Shown here: in pieces, positions 26,245 through 34,225 of the stretch | Layout of the letters: every line of letters begins with the position of its first letter | Position numbering within the stretch: position 1 is the first letter of the stretch | DNA from: Janthinobacterium sp. PAMC25594 | Lineage (GTDB): Bacteria; Pseudomonadota; Gammaproteobacteria; Burkholderiales; Burkholderiaceae_D | DNA length: 64,000 nucleotides | Direction: 5' to 3' | NCBI RefSeq assembly: GCF_019443505.1 | Contig: NZ_CP080377.1 | Span: 1,612,001 to 1,676,000, forward strand | Translations under genes and position numbers: made by a program | Notes under the pieces: generated by a model | Database searches by the model: none | What the model was told of the DNA's origin: nothing | What the model saw: the letters and a program-made list of their open reading frames with translations, nothing else

Positions 26245-28239
26245 ATGAGCGACAACAAATCCTACGCCGGTTCCGGCGCCTACACCGCCGGCCTGCGCGC
26301 ACCGCTGCGCAGCTTGTACAAGAGCGCGAGCGCGCCCGAGGCGAACGCGCGCGCCAGCGACGTGATAGCGCCACAATTTGTCTACAGCGGGCTGACCTCG
26401 GCCGACCTCAACTACGATAGCAGCGAGTATCCGCAGAGCGGCACCTTCGGCGGCGTGCTGCCGCCGTGGCTAGACGACATCAACACGGTGCCGCAGAACT
26501 GGCAGGCCACGGCCGCCGACAAACAGGACTCCCTCGACCGTCAGACGCAAGTGTCCGCGGCGATGAGCTACATCGCCAACCATGTGCCGGGCCAGCAGTA
26601 CAACGGCACGACCACCGCCCAGATCATCGAGCAGTATTTTACCCAGGGCATGTGGGATCCGAGCCTCTTCTCCCAACAGCAGGTGGCTGCGCTGAGCGGC
26701 AACTGGGTCGCCGACGACGGCGAACTGGCGCGCCAGCGCCTCGGTAGCGCCAACCCCAACGTGATCAAGCTGGCCGACGCCGCCAGCTACGACATCGCCG
26801 CCTGGACAGGCGCGGCCAGCAACGGCGCGCAACTGTCCGCCCTGCAAGCGACCCTGAGCGCCGCCCAGAACGCCGGCGCATTGTTCGTCTGCGACTACCG
26901 GCCGGTGCTGGGCGCCGCCGTCACCGGCCAGTTGGTGCGCAAGGGCAGCCACCTGGCCGCGCCGCTGTGCTTCTTCACCATCGACGCCAGCGGCGCCGCA
27001 CTCACGCCGCAGGCGATACAGATCAGCGCCACCGACAGCGGCGCCTACATCTTCACGCCGACCGACGCGGCCGACCCGCAGCGCGACGCCTGGCTGCTGG
27101 CCAAACTCTGGGTAGCCTCATCCGACCAGCAATGGTGGTTCAGCGGCTCCCACCTGTTCAACACCCACACCATCGACATGCTGTTCGGCACGGCAGCGCT
27201 GAACCAGATCCTGACCGGCGTGCTGCCGGCCAACCATGCGCTGGTGATCCTGGCCAAGCCCTATCTGCAAAAATCGTTCAACATCAACAGCGGCGTAATC
27301 GGCATGAAGGCCGATATCAGCGACACGCCCATTTATCAGAAAGGCAGTTTTTGCGACAATGTGCTGCCGACCGGGCGCGTCGGCCTGTATTCCGTCATCA
27401 GCAGCCTGTACCAGAACTACCGCTTTGACGATAACGCCTTTCCGGCGCAAATCAGCAAGCGCGGCCTGAACAGCGGTCCGATCACCAAGGTGGTGTTTCC
27501 ATATCGCGATGACGGCCAGCGATGGTGGACGGCGGTCAACAACTTCGTCAGCGGCATCGTCAACGCCACCTACGCCAACGACGCCGCCGTGGCCGCCGAC
27601 GCCGGCCTGAACGGCTGGATGAATGCGGTGCAAGCGGCCTTCAACCACGATGGCGCCACGCGCTTTACCTGGACGCCCAGCGTGGCCTGCCTGAACAGCG
27701 TGTTCAGCAACCTGCTGTTCACCTGCTCGGTGCAGCACACCGCCGTCAACAACACCATGTTCAACGCCTGGGGCTTCATCCCGAATGGCGCCTTCGCCAT
27801 GCAGGCACCGCCGCCGGCCAACGCCGCCGCCGTCTCGCGCCAGACCGTGCTCGCTTCGCTGCCGAATCCGGCACAAGTCGTCAGCGACAAGAACAACACC
27901 ATTCAACCGCAGATTTCATTCGTGATGTCGGGCACCAGCGTGGTCAGCGAAACCCTGGGCGTCACTCCCGCCAGCGGGGCCGACATGCAGCAGATTTATC
28001 CCTACGCGGCCGGCTCGCCGCAACAGGCGGCCGTCGGCGCTTTCTGGAACGAGATCTGGCAAGGCCCGGCGTCGGTGACGTCGGTGATCGGCGCCAACCA
28101 GCAAGCCCGCGTAGCCTCCTGGCGCGGCGCCACGCCGGTGCCGAACAGCCTGGCGTATTACTACCTCAGCGCCAACCTGGTTGCGTGGCAAGCGCCACAG
28201 CATCTGAACGCGGCGACCACCAACGCCATCCAGATCTGA
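26245..28239 (+). CDS. Bacterial lipoxygenase
   Basis: A 664-residue non-haem iron lipoxygenase. The iron ligands are visible: His303 and His308 in SHLFNTH (H-x4-H), His498 and Asn502 in QHTAVNN (H-x3-N), and a C-terminal isoleucine (NAIQI). Flanking family segments are also present: LAKLWVASSD before the first motif, then LAKPYLQKSFNIN, and WGFIPNGAF after the third histidine. Such enzymes add dioxygen to polyunsaturated fatty acids to give hydroperoxides. There is no plant-type PLAT domain and no clear signal peptide, unlike the secreted Pseudomonas LoxA. AGGAG precedes ATG 26245. The gene sits between a flavin oxidase and a decarboxylase, an uncommon setting. Confidence 0.88.
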   Translation: MSDNKSYAGSGAYTAGLRAPLRSLYKSASAPEANARASDVIAPQFVYSGLTSADLNYDSSEYPQSGTFGGVLPPWLDDINTVPQNWQATAADKQDSLDRQTQVSAAMSYIANHVPGQQYNGTTTAQIIEQYFTQGMWDPSLFSQQQVAALSGNWVADDGELARQRLGSANPNVIKLADAASYDIAAWTGAASNGAQLSALQATLSAAQNAGALFVCDYRPVLGAAVTGQLVRKGSHLAAPLCFFTIDASGAALTPQAIQISATDSGAYIFTPTDAADPQRDAWLLAKLWVASSDQQWWFSGSHLFNTHTIDMLFGTAALNQILTGVLPANHALVILAKPYLQKSFNINSGVIGMKADISDTPIYQKGSFCDNVLPTGRVGLYSVISSLYQNYRFDDNAFPAQISKRGLNSGPITKVVFPYRDDGQRWWTAVNNFVSGIVNATYANDAAVAADAGLNGWMNAVQAAFNHDGATRFTWTPSVACLNSVFSNLLFTCSVQHTAVNNTMFNAWGFIPNGAFAMQAPPPANAAAVSRQTVLASLPNPAQVVSDKNNTIQPQISFVMSGTSVVSETLGVTPASGADMQQIYPYAAGSPQQAAVGAFWNEIWQGPASVTSVIGANQQARVASWRGATPVPNSLAYYYLSANLVAWQAPQHLNAATTNAIQI

Positions 28240-28287
28240 GCGGCCAACACGCCCGGCCGAATCCTGTTTGATCATCAAGGAAATCCC

Positions 28288-30417
28288 ATGCCTAACAATT
28301 ATTTATTGACTCAGCAACAATACCGGCGTCAGTTCGGCGCTCCGCAAGCGCTGCCTGAGGCCGCGCCAGTGGCCAATGCCAGCGCCAGCGCCAGCTTGCT
28401 GCAAGCGCCGACGGCGGCACCCGGCGAGGAGGTCGACACCGTCGCCACCTATCTGAACAAGCGGCTGGCCGAGATCGGCGTGCGCCACGTCATGGCCATT
28501 CCCGGCGACTACATCAGCGAATGGGTCGAGACGCTCGACGGGCCTGACAACGCCGGCCTGGTGCGCGTCCACCCGAACAACGAGATGTGCGCCACCTACG
28601 CCGCCGACGGCTGCGGCCGCGCCGTTCCCGGCTCTGTCGGTTGCGTGGCCACCACCTATGGCGTCGGCGCACTGAACGCGGTGCAGGCGGTAGCCGGCGC
28701 CTTCGTTGAAAACGTGCCCATGGTGCTGATTAACGGTTCGCCGTCGGCGGCCCAGTTCAATTCGCAACGCGACCAGGGCGTGCTGTGGCACCACATGTTC
28801 GACGGTGCGTATACCGACCTGCGCGTGCTGCGCGAAGTCACGCGCATGGCGGTGCGCATCGACAATCCGGCGTATGCCGCCGACCTGATCGACGCCGCCC
28901 TGACCGCCTGCATCACCGATTCCAAGCCGGTGTACATTGAAATTGCCAACCAGATGGAGGCGTATAAATTAAGCAACGTCGGTTCGCGCCCGCCGCTGCT
29001 CAAATCGCCCGTGCCGCAAACGCCGATTTCGCTGGGCGAGGCGGTGGCGGCGACGCTGCCGCTGCTGCTCCAGGCAAAAAATCTGGTGGTATTGGGCGGC
29101 GTGGAATTGGCGCGTTTCGGCTTGCAGGATGCGTTCGCCAATCTGCTCAGGACGCTGAAGGCGCCGTATCTGTCCAGCCTGCTCGGCAAGAGCGTCCTCA
29201 GCGAATATGACGCGCCGTATTTCGCCGGCACCTACAACGGCAAGAACTCGCAGCAGAACGTGCAGGATCTGGTGCGCTCCGCCGACCTGATCCTCAGCCT
29301 GGGCGTGCAGGAGACCGACTTCAACTTCTCCGGCCTGGCCAGGACCGATTACAACCCGGACCTGCCGCCACCGCTGCCGATGAGCGCGGCCATCGAAGTG
29401 CGCATGGGCGCGGCGCGCCTGAACGGCGGCGTGGCGGGCGGCCTGTATTGGGGCGACGTTGCCCTTGGCAGTTTCATCAGCACCCTCAACGAGGTGATCA
29501 GCCGGCCGAATGGCACCGTCATGGCGGTGCTGGTGCAGAACTATCCGTCGCTGGCGCCGGTCCAGCAGGCGCTGCTCAACGCCGACGGCAAATTGCCGGC
29601 GGCGCCCTTCCCCGCCATCGTCGGCCCGGTGTGGGACATTCCACTGCCATCCACCTTTGCCAGCGATGCGCAGATCACCTGGGACAGTTTCAAGTCACTG
29701 CTGCACCACGATTATCTGGACACCTTCGGCAACGACGAAAACGGCGACGCGCCGGTAGTGCTGGCCGACACCGGCCTGACGTTCTACAACCTGAACAATA
29801 TCAAGTCGCCGCAAAACGGCTATATCGCCCAGCTGGCATGGGGCGCGATTGGCTACTCGCCAGCGGCCAGCTGCGGCGTCAAGCTGGCGCTGCAAGCGGC
29901 CGGCAGCAAGCGCCGCGTGGTCTCCGTTTCCGGCGATGGCGCTTTTGCCGAAAGCTGCAACGCCATCGGCACGTTGGCCGAGCTGGGCCTGGACAACGTG
30001 GTGTTCGTCATGGCCAACGGCGTGTTTGCCATCGAGCAATTCCTGATCAACGCCAACGCCTTCGCGCCCGGCTCGACCAATAAATTCGCGCCACTGTGCC
30101 GGGTGCCGCAAACGGCTTTGTGGGACTGGACCGCGCTGGCGCGCGGTTTCGGTGGCGTGGGCTACGAGGCAAGCACCAATGCGGAACTGGCGGCCATCCT
30201 CGAAAAAATCAAGGCCGGCTCGCCACCGGGGCCGCAGCCGCATGGGCCGGGCATCAGCGGCGGCAGCGGCGGCTGCACCTTTGGCGGTGGCGCGCCGCTG
30301 GCGCCGCACTCCACCTTCACGCTGGTGGCGGTGCGCAACGTCTGCAAGGACTTGCCAAGCAACACGCGCTGGAAGCTGGACGGCACGCCGCCCGCCGCCA
30401 ATCACGCCATCGTCTGA
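28288..30417 (+). CDS. Thiamine-diphosphate-dependent 2-oxo-acid decarboxylase
   Basis: A 709-residue enzyme of the pyruvate/indolepyruvate decarboxylase family. The catalytic Glu99 is in HPNNEMCATYAADG. The ThDP/Mg motif runs from GDG at 549-551 to Asn577 (VMANG), with Glu583 following as in decarboxylases. It should convert a 2-oxo acid to an aldehyde or perform acyloin carboligation. It is about 150 residues longer than typical members: an Ala/Ser-rich N-terminal extension (1-45) and a Gly/Pro-rich insertion near 650-675. Placed among two amino-acid-oxidase-like genes, the natural inference is that it decarboxylates their 2-oxo-acid product. Confidence 0.88.
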   Translation: MPNNYLLTQQQYRRQFGAPQALPEAAPVANASASASLLQAPTAAPGEEVDTVATYLNKRLAEIGVRHVMAIPGDYISEWVETLDGPDNAGLVRVHPNNEMCATYAADGCGRAVPGSVGCVATTYGVGALNAVQAVAGAFVENVPMVLINGSPSAAQFNSQRDQGVLWHHMFDGAYTDLRVLREVTRMAVRIDNPAYAADLIDAALTACITDSKPVYIEIANQMEAYKLSNVGSRPPLLKSPVPQTPISLGEAVAATLPLLLQAKNLVVLGGVELARFGLQDAFANLLRTLKAPYLSSLLGKSVLSEYDAPYFAGTYNGKNSQQNVQDLVRSADLILSLGVQETDFNFSGLARTDYNPDLPPPLPMSAAIEVRMGAARLNGGVAGGLYWGDVALGSFISTLNEVISRPNGTVMAVLVQNYPSLAPVQQALLNADGKLPAAPFPAIVGPVWDIPLPSTFASDAQITWDSFKSLLHHDYLDTFGNDENGDAPVVLADTGLTFYNLNNIKSPQNGYIAQLAWGAIGYSPAASCGVKLALQAAGSKRRVVSVSGDGAFAESCNAIGTLAELGLDNVVFVMANGVFAIEQFLINANAFAPGSTNKFAPLCRVPQTALWDWTALARGFGGVGYEASTNAELAAILEKIKAGSPPGPQPHGPGISGGSGGCTFGGGAPLAPHSTFTLVAVRNVCKDLPSNTRWKLDGTPPAANHAIV

Positions 30418-30436
30418 TTTTTGAAAGGCACTTTCC

Positions 30437-32128
30437 ATGAGCACAAACATCCAGGACTTGCTGGGCGAGCAGGATGATCCTGTCATCGCCGAGTACTTGT
30501 CCATTATTAAAAACGGTCTGCCGAAAACCACGCGGCCGCAGAAAATCGCCATCGTCGGCGCCGGCATGGCCGGTCTGGTGTCGGCGCAGCTGCTGGCCGA
30601 AGCCGGCCATGAGGTAAGCCTGTTCGAGGCCGGCAGCCGCATCGGCGGGCGCGTCCACACGCTGCGCGGCGAACGTTACTTCGGCCGCGCTGATCTGTAC
30701 GGCGAAGCCGGCGCGATGCGGCTGCCGCTGCAGATTCACCACCTGCTGCGCACCTATATCTGCAAGTACTCGGTGCCGACCAACTTCTTTTACCAGGTCG
30801 ACGTCAAGCGCGACACCATCAAGGAGCAAGATCAGCTGGCGGTGCTGTCCGGCGCCGTGGTCGCCGCGCCGGCGCTCAAGGCGTATCAATCCTGGACCTA
30901 CGTCAACGGCATCAAACTGCGCACCGGCGACTATCTGAAGCATGAATATCCGGGCAAGGCGCTCGGTTATGACCTGAGCAATCTGCCGCAGGCACAGCAG
31001 CGCATGAACGGGCCGACGCTACTGGCCAGCGTGACCGACTTCGTCAAGGACTTCGTCAATGCCGCGCCGCGCGAGAACTGGCCGGAAGCGATCGCGCGCT
31101 ACGACAGCTATTCGATCAACGGCTTCCTGCGCCAGTTCTCGCTGCTGTCGGCTGAAGGCGTGGAATTCGTCGAGGTGATGCAAAACCTGGAGAGCCGGCG
31201 CGCGCTGTCGTTCGTGCAGAACCTGATCGAAATGTCGCTGATTAACTCCGACAATATGTATTGGGAAATCACCGGCGGCAGCGACAATCTGGTGCGCGCG
31301 TGGCTCGCGCCGCTCAAGGCCGCCGGCGTGCGCGTGTGCTTCAATCAATGGCTGCAAAGCGTGGAATGGTCCGACAAGGGCGATCGCGCGCAGCTCAACT
31401 TTCAACCTTACGACGCCACATGGGACGGCGTCGTCGGCCTGGGCGCGGAGCTGGCGGAGCACAGCCACCCTTCGCGCGTCAGCGCCGACCACGTGATCTT
31501 GACCGTGCCCACGCCCTGCCTGCGCACGGTCGATTTCAGCCCCATGCTGCCGCACGCCAAGCGCAAGATGATACGCCAGCTGTACTACGATTCCGCCTGC
31601 AAGGTTCTGATGAGCTTTGACGAACGTTTCTGGGAAACCCGCGACAACATCTGGGGCGGCGGCTCGTTGACGGACCTGGCCAACCGCACCATCTACTACC
31701 CCAGCCACGGCTTCGGCGAGTCCAGCGGCGTGCTGTTGGCCAGCTATACCTGGGAGACCGAGGCGCATGGCTGGGGTTCGCTCAACAACGAGCAGCGCAT
31801 CCAGTTCGCGCTGGACGGCGTAGCCCAGGTGCACGGCGACTACGTGCGCAAGCATTTCATCGCCGGCCACTCGGTCAACTGGGATGACAGTCCGCTGGCG
31901 ATGGGCGAGGCGGCGATGTTTGCGCCGGGCCAGCTCAGCGAGCTGCAAGCGGACGTCGCGCCGCCGGTCGGCAATCTGCACTTCGCCGGCGACTGGACCA
32001 CGCTGCGCCACGCATGGATCGAGGGCGCGATCGAATCGGGAATTCGCGCGTCGCTGGAGATCGAGCCGACAGTCGCTGCCAAGGCCGATGCGGCGATGTA
32101 CGCGCCGATACCGCCGACCATTCTCTGA
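30437..32128 (+). CDS. Flavin-dependent L-amino-acid-oxidase-like enzyme (second copy)
   Basis: A 563-residue FAD oxidase paralogous in fold to the one at 24413-26206 but clearly diverged. The nucleotide-binding motif GAGMAG is at residues 41-46, followed by LFEAGSRIGGRVHTLRG and EAGAMRLP (the GxMR pattern of L-amino-acid oxidases). The C-terminal FAD loop is LHFAGDWTTLRHAWIEGAIES. A helical insert at about 110-260 probably forms the substrate domain. No signal peptide. It starts 19 bases after the decarboxylase stop and ends 19 bases before the peptidase start. Two different oxidases in one operon suggest two substrates or two consecutive oxidations. Confidence 0.88.
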   Translation: MSTNIQDLLGEQDDPVIAEYLSIIKNGLPKTTRPQKIAIVGAGMAGLVSAQLLAEAGHEVSLFEAGSRIGGRVHTLRGERYFGRADLYGEAGAMRLPLQIHHLLRTYICKYSVPTNFFYQVDVKRDTIKEQDQLAVLSGAVVAAPALKAYQSWTYVNGIKLRTGDYLKHEYPGKALGYDLSNLPQAQQRMNGPTLLASVTDFVKDFVNAAPRENWPEAIARYDSYSINGFLRQFSLLSAEGVEFVEVMQNLESRRALSFVQNLIEMSLINSDNMYWEITGGSDNLVRAWLAPLKAAGVRVCFNQWLQSVEWSDKGDRAQLNFQPYDATWDGVVGLGAELAEHSHPSRVSADHVILTVPTPCLRTVDFSPMLPHAKRKMIRQLYYDSACKVLMSFDERFWETRDNIWGGGSLTDLANRTIYYPSHGFGESSGVLLASYTWETEAHGWGSLNNEQRIQFALDGVAQVHGDYVRKHFIAGHSVNWDDSPLAMGEAAMFAPGQLSELQADVAPPVGNLHFAGDWTTLRHAWIEGAIESGIRASLEIEPTVAAKADAAMYAPIPPTIL

Positions 32129-32147
32129 ATCCATGCAGGAGTCCACC

Positions 32148-33944
32148 ATGACCACAACTTCCAACGTGCACTACCAGGTGTCCGTCGATCCGCAACGGCA
32201 TGAACTGACTGTCTGCATGCGCCTGACGGGCGACCTTGCGCGCGGCAGGATCCGCCTGGAGACGCCCACCTGGGTGCCGGGCGACTACAGTTTTGCGCCG
32301 CTGGCGCGGGAGCTTTTCGAGCTGCAGGCCCACGACAGCCACAGCGGCGCGCCCCTGCCGCTGTGGCGCGATGGCTGGCAAGCCTTCGTTGTCGACGGCG
32401 GCGCGGGCGACGTCACCGTCCGCTACCGCGCCTCGGCCTATGCGGCTGAATTCGGTGAACAGGCCGGCATCGTCGACAGCGAGTACGCTGTGCTGCTGGG
32501 CACGCGCTATCTGCACAGCCCGGATCATGCAGGCCCCTGCTCCGTCAGTTATGAGCTGCCGGAAGCGTGGCGCGCCAGCATCCACCATCCGTCCGGGGCG
32601 ACGCCGCTGGGCGCCAACGGGTGGCGCTATCCCAGCTACGAGATCCTGCTCGATACGCCGGTCGTCATGGGCGGTTACCGCTTGCTCGAGCGTACGGTCC
32701 AGGGCACGCCGTTTTACTTTGCCTTTGTTGACAGCGGCGTGGGTTTCGACGAGGGTGTGGAGGCGTTCGTCGACCAGGTGGCGCAGGTGACGGCGGGCTT
32801 TGGACGCATGTTCGGCACCTTCCCTTTCGAGGATTACACCTTCGTGCTGAGCCTGAACCCGGCCGCCGAATGGGGGCTGGAGCATCTGACCAGCACCATG
32901 TGCGGACTGAGCCAAGACGTCTTCGTCGATCCCGCACAGAACGCCATCGGCGTGCGCGTGTGCGCCCACGAACTGTTCCATGCCTGGAACGTGCGGCGCC
33001 TGCGGCCCGCGCCACTGCTGCAATTGCAGCATGCGCTGACCTGCGGCAGCTTCAGCGAAGGACTGTGGATGGCCGAGGGATTCACGCGCTACTACGAATT
33101 TCTGTCTTGTACCCGGGCCGGCATCTACAGTCCCGGACAATTCTTCAGCAGCGTGGTTGGCTATCTGGAACACCTGCGGGCGGTGCCCGCCTACGAGCGC
33201 GTCAGCGCGGCCGATTCTTCGCTGGCGACTTACCTGAATCACCCCAAGTACCCCGGCCGGCCGGCCAGCAGCATCGACTATTACGACAAGGGTATGCTGA
33301 TCGCCTTCGATGTCGATGCCACGCTGCGCTTGGGCTCGAACACACAGACGCTGGACCGCAGCTTCCGCGGCTTCTTCGAGGAATATCTCAGCGGCGGCCC
33401 CGATCATGAGGGCTACACCAACGATGATGTGATCACCTACTTCGATAGCCAGCGCGCAGGACTGGGGGCACAGATCGGCGCGGCGGTACGCCATCCGGGC
33501 GGGCTGGGCACGGAGGCGCTGCTTGGCGAACTGGGCTTTGCCGTGCAGCACAGTACCGTGCTACAGCTGGGCATCATGTTCCTGAACCAGGGCGCACCGG
33601 CCATCTATAACGTGCTCGACAACACGCCGGCCGGAAATAGCGGGCTGGCGCCGGACGACGTTATTACAGGTATCAATGGCTATCCGTACACACCGGCAGC
33701 GCTGGCCTGGGCCTCCGCCAAGACGGCGCCAGTGGCGCTGGAGGTGCTGCGCGGCCACCGGCGGCTTATCTTTTCGGTGACGCCTGCGCCTCAGAGCAAG
33801 ATCAGCGCCTTGATCTGGGCAGGCAACGAGACGCAAGCCGCGCGCCTGGCCACCTGGCTGGAAAACGATTTCGCCCCACTGCCCGGCGAACGCTTCGCCA
33901 CCGAGTTCTATGAGAACTTCCACGGCATTGAAACGGTAGTGTAA
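32148..33944 (+). CDS. M61-family peptidase with PDZ domain
   Basis: A 598-residue metallopeptidase of family M61 (glycyl aminopeptidase-like). The zinc motif HELFH is residues 274-278 in AHELFHAWNVRRLRP, and Glu310 in WMAEGFTRYYE is the expected third ligand. The N-terminal ~170 residues are the family beta-sandwich, and a PDZ-like domain lies near 480-570 (NTPAGNSGLAPDDVITGINGYP). No signal peptide is seen, so it is probably cytoplasmic. ATG 32148 has AGGAG six bases upstream; an in-frame ATG at 32133 is less well placed. Last gene of the operon; it might release an amino acid or peptide precursor for the oxidases. Confidence 0.9.
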   Translation: MTTTSNVHYQVSVDPQRHELTVCMRLTGDLARGRIRLETPTWVPGDYSFAPLARELFELQAHDSHSGAPLPLWRDGWQAFVVDGGAGDVTVRYRASAYAAEFGEQAGIVDSEYAVLLGTRYLHSPDHAGPCSVSYELPEAWRASIHHPSGATPLGANGWRYPSYEILLDTPVVMGGYRLLERTVQGTPFYFAFVDSGVGFDEGVEAFVDQVAQVTAGFGRMFGTFPFEDYTFVLSLNPAAEWGLEHLTSTMCGLSQDVFVDPAQNAIGVRVCAHELFHAWNVRRLRPAPLLQLQHALTCGSFSEGLWMAEGFTRYYEFLSCTRAGIYSPGQFFSSVVGYLEHLRAVPAYERVSAADSSLATYLNHPKYPGRPASSIDYYDKGMLIAFDVDATLRLGSNTQTLDRSFRGFFEEYLSGGPDHEGYTNDDVITYFDSQRAGLGAQIGAAVRHPGGLGTEALLGELGFAVQHSTVLQLGIMFLNQGAPAIYNVLDNTPAGNSGLAPDDVITGINGYPYTPAALAWASAKTAPVALEVLRGHRRLIFSVTPAPQSKISALIWAGNETQAARLATWLENDFAPLPGERFATEFYENFHGIETVV

Positions 33945-33950
33945 GCGCAC

Positions 33951-33995
33951 GGCCGCCTTGCCGACGTCGCTTTTTCCGACGCCAGCAAAGCGGCC
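33951..33995. terminator. Imperfect hairpin after the sigma-54-controlled operon
   Basis: GGCCGCCTTG pairs, with one mismatch, with CAAAGCGGCC. It lies seven bases after the peptidase stop. No T-run follows the stem, so the terminator call is weak. Confidence 0.35.
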
Positions 33996-34225
33996 TCCAG
34001 TGAAAGTCCTTTGATCCTCATTGGCCTCGCATGTCTGTTGCCGCCCGCCTGCATTCCGATCCATTCCGCCCCCCGTATCACCGGGCAGCACAAATCGCCG
34101 CTGCCTGCCTTGCTGCCTGCAGGGGAAAAGCACTGCTGATACGCAGCCGTGAAATTTCACATTTGCCAGGCCACGGTGATACAATTTTCGCGCATCAGCA
34201 AACGAATGACACCCAAGGAGAATGT

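Noticed and set aside
24413..32128. Violacein- or rebeccamycin-type bis-indole cluster
   Set aside because: Only the first-step oxidase type is shared. No chromopyrrolic-acid synthase-like or VioB/VioE-like proteins are encoded nearby.
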